From Bacillota bacterium (lineage in GTDB: Bacteria; Bacillota; Clostridia; Clostridiales; Clostridiaceae): 15,836 bases of DNA. The DNA lies in the NCBI GenBank assembly GCA_023417975.1, contig JAEZDX010000023.1, positions 1 through 15,836 of the forward strand. Direction: 5' to 3'. Of the stretch, positions 7,459 to 15,203 are shown piece after piece (position 1 is the first letter of the stretch; the number at the start of each line of letters is the position of its first letter). The notes beneath the pieces are model-generated. The model ran no database searches and was not told the origin of the DNA. It saw only the letters and a list, made by a program, of their open reading frames with translations. A program made the position numbers and the translations under genes.

Positions 7459-8365
7459 ATTGTTTCACCCACTTTGTATACTTATTTAATCCTTCAGCCA
7501 AACTAGTATAAGCCTGAAAACCAATATCTTTTAATCTTGATATGTCAGCTTTCCATCGGACTGGATCACCAGTTTTAACAATACCATTAAAAGATATGAC
7601 ACTTGTATCTTCACCATATTGTAATACAAATTCATTTGCTAATTCCTTTATAGATATCTCTTTACCAGAGGCAACATTATATATGCCATAAACACCATTA
7701 TGTTCCACTAATAAATTAATTGCTTCTATTAAATCATCAATATAAATAAAATCTCTTGTTTCATCTCCGGTACCAAATAACTCCAATTTACCAGTTTGTC
7801 TTAATTTTTTGTGTGAATCCCATAATATTTGTTTCCTAAGTCCAGTTCCGTATACTGAAAAAATTCTTGCAATAATTATATTTAAATCTTCTATATCAAT
7901 AAAATATTTACAAATATCCTCACATGTTTTTTTATTTAATCCATATGGTGAAATTGGTGAAAGCTCGCTTTTCTCATTAATTGGCAGGTCATAGTTATTA
8001 CCATAAACAGCAGCACTTGACAGAAAAATGAACTTAGGTTTTAAATCAATTCTTTTTATTGAAAAAAGAATTTTATATAATATAAATACATTTTTATTAA
8101 AATCATCGATAGGATTATCAATAGACTTTGCAACATTTGCACTTCCAGCACAGTGAATTATTATGTGAGGTTTTATTTGTTTCAATAATAATGTAGGGTC
8201 ATCCTTCTCTAGGTCACATATATGATACTTAATATCATTAGATTTGCTATTGTCCTTAACTCTAACCAAACCATGAACCTCGAAGTCTTTCATGGAATAA
8301 TATTCTACTAAGTGACTACCTATAAAACCATTAGCACCAACTATTAAAATAATTTTATTTTCCAT
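7451..8365 (-). CDS. NAD(P)-dependent nucleotide-sugar epimerase/reductase (extended SDR)
   Basis: A 304-residue extended short-chain dehydrogenase/reductase. GANGFIG at residues 10-16 is the dinucleotide-binding loop; LSSAAVYG near 115-122 holds the catalytic Ser117, and YGLNK at 141-145 gives Tyr141 and Lys145. The C-terminal substrate domain has RDFIYIDDL, YNVASGKEISIKEL and GDPVRWKADISRLKDIGF, as in NDP-hexose 4-epimerases and 4-ketoreductases. Length suits GDP-4-keto-6-deoxy-mannose reductases (Rmd) as well as 4-epimerases, so the substrate is open. The ATG at 8365 is chosen over a TTG at 8380 because GGAGG lies eight bases before the ATG, inside what would otherwise be the first codons. 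It stands among glycosyltransferase genes and so probably makes a locus-specific sugar. Confidence 0.85.
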   Translation of the reverse strand: MENKIILIVGANGFIGSHLVEYYSMKDFEVHGLVRVKDNSKSNDIKYHICDLEKDDPTLLLKQIKPHIIIHCAGSANVAKSIDNPIDDFNKNVFILYKILFSIKRIDLKPKFIFLSSAAVYGNNYDLPINEKSELSPISPYGLNKKTCEDICKYFIDIEDLNIIIARIFSVYGTGLRKQILWDSHKKLRQTGKLELFGTGDETRDFIYIDDLIEAINLLVEHNGVYGIYNVASGKEISIKELANEFVLQYGEDTSVISFNGIVKTGDPVRWKADISRLKDIGFQAYTSLAEGLNKYTKWVKQFE

Positions 8366-8373
8366 TAATATGT

Positions 8374-8378
8374 CCTCC
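8374..8378 (-). promoter_or_regulatory. Shine-Dalgarno site fixing the ATG 8365 start
   Basis: Minus strand GGAGG, eight bases before ATG 8365. Starting at TTG 8380 would place this site inside the coding sequence and leave no ribosome site upstream. Confidence 0.75.
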
Positions 8379-8433
8379 AACTTTATCCTAAATAAATTCT
8401 AATTAACTCAAAATATAAGGCAAAGCTATAACT

Positions 8434-9384
8434 TTATTTCGCAAATACTTTTTTTGTTCTTCTATAAAACCTTATTAAAACAAATCCAATACCTTTTTTA
8501 GTAAATACTGTTTTATATCTCTTCAAACGATTTTTCTTAATTATAGATGCCACTTTAGCTCTTAAAATTAAGTCTTCTTGAATAATAGGACAAAAATTGA
8601 ATTCTCCAAAGTTATTTTCTATATCTAGATAATTATCTGACAAACCACAATGAGTACCACTTCCATCAAATCCATTATTAATTATTAGGCTTTTAGTAGG
8701 GTATACTGTTAATCCGTCGCATTTAAAAACAGACCAATACCATCTAATAGCCCATGAATTTATTTTATTATTAATCTGTTTTATAATTAAATCATAATAA
8801 TTATATGAATTATCAAAATTAAACTTATATTTCATTTTTTTATTCTTATCCAATTGTTCCCATCCATTAAGTTCCATATCAAATTTATCCCATTTATCCT
8901 TCCATGTCCCCCATGACCATGAACAGGTTAATTTTAAAGAAAAACTGCTATACATTTCATTATTCTTAAAGTCGCCGAATGAAAAACCAGTTACAGAAAA
9001 TACATTTTCGCAATTCTCATAATTTATCAGTGCTTCGTTCATATATTTTAAAAATTCTGGAGCGCATATTAAATCATCCTCTAAAACAATTACTTTACCA
9101 AATTTATTAACGATATCACTTACACCATTAATTACTGATTTCGCCAATCCATAATTTTTATCTCTCTCAATAATTGTAACATTCTTGAACCCATTTACTG
9201 ACTTAATTGCTTTTCTTACCTTTGCTACCAGTAATGCAGATTGCTCATCTTTGGGTCCATCCGAATAAATAAATAAGTGGCTTTCACTTGCATACAAATT
9301 ATTTTTTAAAGCATCTATTGTTCTTTTTGTGTGCTCTGGCCGGTTATAAACAAATAAGACTATCGGCGCAAAATCATTAATCAT
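8434..9384 (-). CDS. GT-A (GT2/GNT-I-like) glycosyltransferase
   Basis: A 316-residue GT-A-fold enzyme. It begins PIVLFVYNRPEHTKRTIDAL (7-26), the usual nucleotide-binding opening; FIYSDGP follows at 38-44, and VIVLEDDLICAPEFLKYMN (98-116) carries the metal-binding acidic motif (E102-D103-D104). Further on are CSWSWGTWKDKWD near 154-166, SWAIRWYWSVF near 210-220 and NNGFDGSGTHCG near 236-247. This combination is found in a bacterial transferase group related to GT2 and to the GNT-I (GT13) fold, common in capsule and O-antigen loci. It transfers a sugar from an NDP donor at the cytoplasmic face. The ATG start has AAGGA about 10-11 bases upstream, and a 188-base gap precedes it. The specific linkage is not known. 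Confidence 0.84.
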   Translation of the reverse strand: MINDFAPIVLFVYNRPEHTKRTIDALKNNLYASESHLFIYSDGPKDEQSALLVAKVRKAIKSVNGFKNVTIIERDKNYGLAKSVINGVSDIVNKFGKVIVLEDDLICAPEFLKYMNEALINYENCENVFSVTGFSFGDFKNNEMYSSFSLKLTCSWSWGTWKDKWDKFDMELNGWEQLDKNKKMKYKFNFDNSYNYYDLIIKQINNKINSWAIRWYWSVFKCDGLTVYPTKSLIINNGFDGSGTHCGLSDNYLDIENNFGEFNFCPIIQEDLILRAKVASIIKKNRLKRYKTVFTKKGIGFVLIRFYRRTKKVFAK

Positions 9385-9477
9385 CGTGTTATTTTCCTTT
9401 CTGAAAAAAAATAAAAGAATATATAATTAAGTCTTAATAATTAATAACATTTGCATAAAAACAAATAAAACATTACA

Positions 9478-9600
9478 TTATTTTACACTCCATAGGGCAT
9501 ATCCTATAAAATTCATTACTATACTTTCTTCTGATCCGTTAATTATTCGATATTCGTTATCATGACATTTTTTTATAACCTCTGTACTATATTTGAATAT
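9478..9600 (-). other. 40-codon coding-like stretch without a start, possible gene remnant
   Basis: Between the GT4 and GT2 genes one minus-strand frame is open from just after a TAA (9601-9603) to a TAA at 9478-9480. It gives 40 residues that read like the C-terminal end of a protein (for example EYRIINGSEESIVMNFIGYA near residues 16-35) and uses codons typical of the neighbours. The first 28 bases overlap the end of the GT4 gene in another frame. There is no plausible start or ribosome site. It may be the tail of a displaced gene left by recombination, or a chance open frame in AT-rich DNA. The other 93 bases before the GT2 start hold only AT-rich sequence and its ribosome site. Confidence 0.25.
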
Positions 9601-10781
9601 TTATTAAATACTATTTTCTTGCTATATTTATTTCTATAGAGTTGTAATACATTTTTACTAAACTCATCTAATTTTTCTTTATTATTCTTAAGTTCCAAAA
9701 TAGTCTCAGCAAGCTGTCGTGGATCTTCCTTTAAAACGTTGTATCCAATATTATACATATCTACGTCTCTTGAAATATCATTAGCACCGTCTGCAATAGC
9801 AATTACTGGTTTACCTGTCGCAAGTATACCATAGTATTTACTTGGCATCAAAACATTCTTAAAACTATTATTAAATATCACTATTTGCACATCTGCAATA
9901 TTCAAGCTTTCATTAAGTTTTTCTTTATCAACATATGGCTTAAATACTATATTGATTAGTTTTTCTCTTTCACATTCTTCCTTTAAAAGTTTATAATTTA
10001 TTCCCCCACCAACAATATAGAACAATATCTCATTCTCATCCTTTAATAATTTAACTGCTCCCAAAAGTGTTTTATATTCATGAGCTATTCCAAAATTACC
10101 AGAATACATCACTAAAAACTTGTCTTTCAAGCCTTCTCTTTCTTTTAGTGCTAAATTATCTATTGGAAAAGCGTCCCCAATAACCATATTATTTATAACA
10201 TTAATTTCTTTCAAATTATAAGTTCTCTCAATATACTCCCGCATGTCTTCGCTAATAGTAACCATTCTGTCACACTTTTTAAATGAAAACTTCATAAACC
10301 ATTTCAATAATTTATAAGTAATTGATTGTCCATCTGACATATTACTGCTTATTAAAATATCTGGATATAAGTCTTGGATAACAGCTATTAGCTTATATCC
10401 TCTAAGAATTTTTCCAATGGCTGCGCATATAATTGCCATTGGTGGGTTTGTTCCAACCATAACAATTGAATCTTTTCCTATAGAACAAATCATATAGAAT
10501 ATCAGACTAATTTGAAAGGTTAGTAAGTTTAATATTTTCCCTAGGTACGAACTTTTACTAAATTTTGTATTCCATAATCGAATTATACGTACATTATTTA
10601 GTTCATTAATGTGATAATCTGCATCATCATGGTTATCGTGATAGAATGGTATTCCTGCCACTACAGTCACACTATATCCACTTTTTTGAAAATGTTCTGC
10701 TATTTCTTGAAATACCTGACCGGTGGATGCCATCTCAGGATAATAATGTTGGTTAATAATATATAACTTTTTGGATGTCAT
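9573..10781 (-). CDS. Family 4 glycosyltransferase, WbuB/WcaI-like
   Basis: A 402-residue GT-B enzyme. Its opening, LYIINQHYYPEMASTGQVFQ (6-25), then VTVVAGIPFY near 38-47, is the recognisable N-terminus of the WcaI/WbuB group, which includes colanic acid and fucosamine transferases. A hydrophobic stretch near 86-102 and VMVGTNPPMAIICAAIGK near 107-124 suggest membrane contact. VIQDLYPDI follows at 134-142, YSGNFGIAHE at 226-235 and LMPSKYYGILATGKPV at 311-326, the donor-binding segment. The ATG start follows GAGGGGAT and the gene begins 17 bases after fcl. In several known loci this type sits directly after gmd-fcl, so a GDP-6-deoxyhexose or a related 6-deoxy sugar is a possible donor; this is inference. 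Confidence 0.88.
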   Translation of the reverse strand: MTSKKLYIINQHYYPEMASTGQVFQEIAEHFQKSGYSVTVVAGIPFYHDNHDDADYHINELNNVRIIRLWNTKFSKSSYLGKILNLLTFQISLIFYMICSIGKDSIVMVGTNPPMAIICAAIGKILRGYKLIAVIQDLYPDILISSNMSDGQSITYKLLKWFMKFSFKKCDRMVTISEDMREYIERTYNLKEINVINNMVIGDAFPIDNLALKEREGLKDKFLVMYSGNFGIAHEYKTLLGAVKLLKDENEILFYIVGGGINYKLLKEECEREKLINIVFKPYVDKEKLNESLNIADVQIVIFNNSFKNVLMPSKYYGILATGKPVIAIADGANDISRDVDMYNIGYNVLKEDPRQLAETILELKNNKEKLDEFSKNVLQLYRNKYSKKIVFNKYSNIVQRL

Positions 10782-10798
10782 TAAATCCCCTCATTTAC

Positions 10799-11734
10799 TT
10801 AACTTTTTAAATAATTATCTACAAACCATTTGTAAGCAAACTTTATTCCTTTACTAAGGCTTATCTTATGTTCCCATCCTAGTTCATGGAGTTTATTCAC
10901 ATCTGTCAGTTTTCTTGGCGTACCATCTGGCATATCAAAATTAAAAACTATTTTACCTTCGTAACCTACTACCATTCTTACCAGTTCTGCTAATTCTTTA
11001 ATCGATATTTCTTCACCTGTTCCTATATTAACATGTTCTTCACCATCATAATTTTCCATTAAGAAGATACATGCATCTGCCATATCATCTACATAAAGAA
11101 ACTCCCTTAGAGGTTTTCCTGTTCCCCAAATTTCAACTTGTGCATTCTTATTAATCTTTGCCTCATGAAACTTTCTTATCATAGCAGGTAGTACATGAGA
11201 ATTATTCAAATCGAAATTATCGTTAGGACCATATAAATTAGTAGGCATACAACTTATAAAGTTGTCGTCAAATTGCCTTTTAAAGAATTTACACATCTCA
11301 AGTCCGGCAATCTTTGCAATCGCATAAGCCTCATTAGTTGGCTCAAGATATCCTGAAAGCAAATATTCTTCTTTTATTGGTTGTTGAGAATGTTTAGGAT
11401 ATATGCATGTGCTTCCAAGAAATTATAGTTTTTTAACCTTGTTATCATGCGCTGCCTTAATTACATTGCATTCTATTGCCAAATTATCATATATAAAGTC
11501 AGCAGGATATAAATTATTGGCATTTATTCCGCCTACCTTTGCTGCTGCGAGAAAAACATATTCCGGCTTCTCTTCTTCAAAAAAATATCTTACGGCATGT
11601 TGGTCCGTTAAGTCCAGTTCTTTATGAGTTCTAAAAATTATATTTTCAAATCCATTAGTTTGTAATCTTCTAACTATAGCAGAGCCAACCAATCCTCTAT
11701 GACCTGCCACATATATCTTGCTATTTCTATTCAT
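10799..11734 (-). pseudogene. fcl: GDP-L-fucose synthase broken by an in-frame TAA stop
   Basis: Read through one internal stop, this frame gives about 311 residues, the normal length of GDP-L-fucose synthase (Fcl/WcaG), which converts GDP-4-keto-6-deoxymannose to GDP-L-fucose by epimerisation and NADPH reduction. The 5' part (103 codons) has VAGHRGLVGSAI and AAAKVGGINANN; the 3' part has CIYPK, NEAYAIAK (Tyr137, Lys141) and MPTNLYGPNDNF. Both are in the same frame, so there is no frameshift. Codon 104 is TAA (11423-11425) where the family has Leu in KKLLFLGS; one base (TTA to TAA) explains it. The stop falls four codons before the catalytic Ser108 and six before Cys110, so the first fragment lacks the active site. 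The only nearby restart is a TTG at 11362 with a poor ribosome site. The intact start is ATG 11734 with AAGGAAG seven bases upstream. A base-call error is the main alternative. Confidence 0.92.
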
Positions 11735-11767
11735 AATTGCACTTCCTTAAGAACATTTTACCTGTAC

Positions 11768-12856
11768 TTATCTACTTACAGCCGCTTCAGATTTGTCTCT
11801 ATCTAAGTAGTTTTCTGTACTAATACCCACTATTTTCTTCATATCTGAATCAACCATCATTTTAACTAATCCCGGAAAGTCTACTTTTCTCTTCCAATTA
11901 AGTTCTTTCTCAGCCTTTGAACAATCTCCCCACAAGAGTTCAACCTCCGCAGGTCTGAAATATTTAGGATTTACATCTACAAGTATCTTTCCGCTAGCCT
12001 TATCAATACCTTTTTCGTCTACTCCAGAACCTTGCCACTCAATTTCAATCCCAACTTCCTTAAAGGCTATTTCAACAAATTCTCTAACAGTATGCGTCTC
12101 ATTTGTAGCAATCACATAATCCTGAGGTTTGTCCTGCTGAAGTATAAGCCACATTGCTTCCACATAATCTCCTGCAAAACCCCAATCTCTTTTAGCATCC
12201 ATATTGCCCAAAGACAATTTTTGCTGCTTACCTGCTATAATAGATGCAATTGCTCTTGTTATTTTTCTAGTAACGAAAGTTTCTCCTCTCCTTGGAGATT
12301 CATGGTTAAACAGTATTCCGTTACATGCGAATAAATTATAACCTTCTCTATAATTAACAGTAATCCAATAAGAATATAACTTGGCAGCACCATATGGGCT
12401 CTTTGGATAAAAAGGTGTTTTCTCACTTTGCGGCGCTGTTCCGGGAAGGCCTCCAAATAATTCTGATGTGGAGGCTTGGTAAAACTTACATTTAACCCCA
12501 CTCTCTTTTATAGCATCTAGTAATCTAAGAGTTCCAACACCATCAACTTCAGCAGTATACTCTGGTACCTCGAAGGAAACTTGAACATGGCTTTGCGCAC
12601 CTAAATTATATATTTCATCCGGTTGAATTTTTTCTATTAATCTATTTAGATTAGATGAGTCTGTTAGATCACCATGATGCAGAAACAATTTCTTATTTCC
12701 AACCTCAGAATTTTCAAATAAATGGTCTATTCTACCGGTGTTAAAGGAGCTTGCTCTTCTTATTATTCCATGTACCTCATATCCTTTTGATAAAAGTAAT
12801 TCTGTTAAGTATGAACCGTCTTGTCCTGTAATTCCTGTTATTAATGCTCTTTTCAT
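11768..12856 (-). CDS. gmd: GDP-mannose 4,6-dehydratase
   Basis: A 362-residue extended SDR, close to the usual 345-375. It converts GDP-D-mannose to GDP-4-keto-6-deoxy-D-mannose, the precursor of GDP-L-fucose, GDP-D-rhamnose and other 6-deoxyhexoses. ITGITGQDGSYL (6-17) is the NADP-binding loop with the family-specific GQDGSYL; RRASSFNTGRIDHL follows at 33-46. QASTSELFG holds catalytic Thr130 and Glu132, and SPYGAAKLYSYWITVNYREG has Tyr155 and Lys159. NHESPRRGETFVTRKITRAI is diagnostic for Gmd. The ATG has AGGAGG six bases upstream. It lies 21 bases after ugd and 33 before fcl, in the common gmd-fcl order. GDP-mannose supply (manB/manC) is not encoded in the window. Confidence 0.97.
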   Translation of the reverse strand: MKRALITGITGQDGSYLTELLLSKGYEVHGIIRRASSFNTGRIDHLFENSEVGNKKLFLHHGDLTDSSNLNRLIEKIQPDEIYNLGAQSHVQVSFEVPEYTAEVDGVGTLRLLDAIKESGVKCKFYQASTSELFGGLPGTAPQSEKTPFYPKSPYGAAKLYSYWITVNYREGYNLFACNGILFNHESPRRGETFVTRKITRAIASIIAGKQQKLSLGNMDAKRDWGFAGDYVEAMWLILQQDKPQDYVIATNETHTVREFVEIAFKEVGIEIEWQGSGVDEKGIDKASGKILVDVNPKYFRPAEVELLWGDCSKAEKELNWKRKVDFPGLVKMMVDSDMKKIVGISTENYLDRDKSEAAVSR

Positions 12857-12877
12857 GTTTATCCTCCTATTTAGTCA

Positions 12878-14233
12878 TTACTTTTCAACATCTAAAGCTG
12901 CTTCTTTTACCTTCAGCCCTGGATTAATAGTTGTGACCATTGGTCTTCCTATTGAATAATATTCTAATCCTGCAGTACCAACAGCTTTTATTCCATAACA
13001 ATTACGACCATCAAATACTACTGGAGTTTTCATAAGCCTTGTAAACACATTTAAGTCTAATTTTGCAATCTCCGGCCATTCAGTAAAAATGAATGCCATA
13101 TCAGCATCTTTTAATGCTTCTTCCGGAGAATTAACGAAGTTTATATTATTTGAAATAACTTTCTTGAAGTTCTCTGTACCAATTGGATCATATGCCCATA
13201 CTTCGGCTCCTTCTTCAATTAATATCTTCACATTAGGAATTGATGGAGCCTCTCTTAGATCATCTGTTCCGGGTTTGAAGGTCAATCCTAGAACAGCAAC
13301 CTTTAGGCCTTCAAAAGATTTGAATCTTTTTTTTGCTTTTTTCATTAATCTAAATTTTTGATTCTCATTTACTTCAATAGTTGCCTTAATAGTCTTTATC
13401 TCATATCCATTATCTTCTGCCAACCAATGCAGTGCCTTAGTATCCTTTGGAAAACAAGACCCTCCATACCCTATTCCAGCATTTAAAAAGCGATCCCCTA
13501 TCCTCGGATCAAATGACATACCTTTTGAAACATCCTCTATATTTGCCCCTACTAATTCACACAAATTTGCTATTTCGTTTATAAATGATATCTTTAGTGC
13601 AAGAAAATCATTAGATGCATATTTTATCATTTCTGCGCTGCGACGATTTGTTATAACTATAGGTTGATTAAATTTGTTATATATATCTTTCATTACACTT
13701 TCGGCTCTCTTGGATTCCACACCTACTACTATTCTATGAGCATGGAGAGTATCCTTGACAGCAGTACCCTGTGATAGAAACTCAGGGTTTGATACCAATT
13801 CTATATTTACATTGTTCTTCAGATTTTTTCTAATATAATCTTCAATATTATCATTCGTTCCTATGGGAACTGTAGACTTTAGAACTACTATGCAGTCTTT
13901 CTCCACAGCTTCAGCAATTTGTCTGGATACATTATAAACATATTTTAGATTTGCTGATCCATCTTCTTTTTCAGGTGTACCTACTCCTATGAAAATGACA
14001 TCAGCCTGTCTATACGCTTCATAGTAATCCGAAGCAAATGACAAATTCCCTCTTAAGTAGCTTTCTTTTAGTATTTTCTCCAGTCCCGGTTCATATATGG
14101 GAGATATCCCTTTCTTCATTATTTCAATTTTATTCTCGTCCATATCTACACATGTAACACTATGGCCTACATGAGCTAAACAGACGCCTGTGACTAATCC
14201 CACGTATCCTGTACCTGCGACCACTATTTTCAT
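12878..14233 (-). CDS. ugd: UDP-glucose 6-dehydrogenase
   Basis: A 451-residue NAD-dependent enzyme that oxidises UDP-glucose twice to UDP-glucuronate in the cytoplasm. MKIVVAGTGYVGLVTGVCLA is the N-terminal Rossmann nucleotide-binding motif. SPIYEPGLEKIL (44-55), STVPIGT (120-126) and EMIKYASNDFLALKISFINE (201-220, Lys204 and Asn208) follow. GIGYGGSCFPKDTKAL holds the catalytic Cys260, and LGLTFKPGTDDLREAPS near 317-333 is the hallmark of the C-terminal UDP-binding domain. All key residues are present and the length is typical. UDP-N-acetylmannosamine dehydrogenases share the fold, but SCFPKDTKAL and the intact N-terminus favour Ugd. The ATG start has AGGAGG five bases upstream. A 106-base gap separates it from the preceding SDR gene. 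Confidence 0.96.
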   Translation of the reverse strand: MKIVVAGTGYVGLVTGVCLAHVGHSVTCVDMDENKIEIMKKGISPIYEPGLEKILKESYLRGNLSFASDYYEAYRQADVIFIGVGTPEKEDGSANLKYVYNVSRQIAEAVEKDCIVVLKSTVPIGTNDNIEDYIRKNLKNNVNIELVSNPEFLSQGTAVKDTLHAHRIVVGVESKRAESVMKDIYNKFNQPIVITNRRSAEMIKYASNDFLALKISFINEIANLCELVGANIEDVSKGMSFDPRIGDRFLNAGIGYGGSCFPKDTKALHWLAEDNGYEIKTIKATIEVNENQKFRLMKKAKKRFKSFEGLKVAVLGLTFKPGTDDLREAPSIPNVKILIEEGAEVWAYDPIGTENFKKVISNNINFVNSPEEALKDADMAFIFTEWPEIAKLDLNVFTRLMKTPVVFDGRNCYGIKAVGTAGLEYYSIGRPMVTTINPGLKVKEAALDVEK

Positions 14234-14339
14234 ATAATCCTCCTAAAAAAGTTCAGTTTAATAGAAAAATAATGTTATTTAGTATTAGTTACAGAAAAAC
14301 TAAATCTATACTTTTTACTGTTATTATACCTTGATATAC

Positions 14340-15203
14340 TTACTTTTCTGTTACCAAAACGGATTCATATAAAGTATTAATTATATAGCTTTCTTTATAA
14401 TCTGATATAAGTTTATCATAAACCAAATTACCGAAAACTTTATTTACAATTCCTAATTTTATACCTAAAATCCGTAGTAACGGATTAAACAACTTCGTAA
14501 GCACTATCTTTTTCCCATGAACTTCAGCTATAAGGTGGACCAATTCGGATGTTCTTACATATTCTTTATTTTGGGGAAAAAACAAGCCTTCTTCTTCATT
14601 ATCTACCATAAGTTTAATAAACTCACAAAGATTATCTATATGAAGCATACTTCTTTCATTATCCACATCAGGGAATATAGGCAACTTTTGCGCCATCTTT
14701 GCCAATCTTGGATAATTCCCTTTTGAGTCCTTGCCATATATCATCGGTGGTCTTAATACTACCACCTTAAACTTACCATCATTCAACTGGTTAATACCTT
14801 TTTCTGCTTGGAGCTTACTATTACCGTAAAAATTGCTTGGCATTGGTACTGTATCTCTATCTATAACTCTTTTTTGATTAATATAACTGCTGTCACCATA
14901 GACAATTATGCTGCTCATGAAAATGAATTGTTTAACGCCTTCAGACTTTGCCTTCTTAGCTGTTTCAATTGTCAAATCTGTATTTATCTTATAATATAGC
15001 TTCTCCATCTTTGGATCCTTTGAGACATGGGCTATCCCAGCCACATGAAATACAACATCATACTTGGAAAAGTCCTTTTCCTTCCATGTGCCATCAATCA
15101 TATCAACCGTATCAACTGAATAGCTATCCGGCCATTGTTGAACCCATTTTTCAAAGCTTGTCCCTATATAGCTGTTAGCCCCTGTTATTAGTATCTTCTT
15201 CAT
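14340..15203 (-). CDS. NAD(P)-dependent epimerase/reductase following the priming transferase
   Basis: A 287-residue extended SDR, slightly short for the family. ILITGANSYIG (4-14) is the cofactor loop, HVAGIAHVS (53-61) the second cofactor strand, FMSSIIVYGDS (95-105) holds the catalytic Ser, and FYGNSKLQAEK (125-135) supplies Tyr126 and Lys130. RPPMIYGKDSKGNYPRL and DNERSMLHIDNLCEFI belong to the substrate domain. It overlaps the priming transferase gene by four bases (ATGA) and has AAGGAGA ten bases before ATG. This pair, transferase then SDR, recurs in Gram-positive EPS loci and in Gram-negative O-antigen loci, where the SDR (WbpV or Gne type) makes the first sugar. It may therefore be a 4-epimerase or 4-ketoreductase for a UDP-sugar; its exact reaction cannot be told from sequence alone. 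Confidence 0.85.
   Translation of the reverse strand: MKKILITGANSYIGTSFEKWVQQWPDSYSVDTVDMIDGTWKEKDFSKYDVVFHVAGIAHVSKDPKMEKLYYKINTDLTIETAKKAKSEGVKQFIFMSSIIVYGDSSYINQKRVIDRDTVPMPSNFYGNSKLQAEKGINQLNDGKFKVVVLRPPMIYGKDSKGNYPRLAKMAQKLPIFPDVDNERSMLHIDNLCEFIKLMVDNEEEGLFFPQNKEYVRTSELVHLIAEVHGKKIVLTKLFNPLLRILGIKLGIVNKVFGNLVYDKLISDYKESYIINTLYESVLVTEK

Noticed and set aside
9426..9438. An AT-rich hairpin (ATTAAG-A-CTTAAT) followed by T-rich DNA ahead of the GT2 gene, as a possible terminator.
   Set aside because: The stem is only six base pairs, almost all A-T, with a one-base loop that cannot close without opening the stem. Termination inside the operon is not supported.
10799..11362. The 3' half of fcl as an independent 187-residue gene starting at TTG 11362.
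   Set aside because: The TTG encodes a Leu that belongs to the family sequence. There is no good ribosome site, and the product would lack the NADP-binding domain and the catalytic Ser/Cys.
12259..12501. An 80-codon minus-strand frame inside gmd.
   Set aside because: It overlaps the strongly conserved Gmd frame entirely and shows no domain or ribosome site; it is a shadow.
14323..14328. A minus-strand TATAAT ahead of ugd as a promoter.
   Set aside because: No -35-like hexamer lies at 16-18 bases, and TATAAT occurs by chance often in this base composition.
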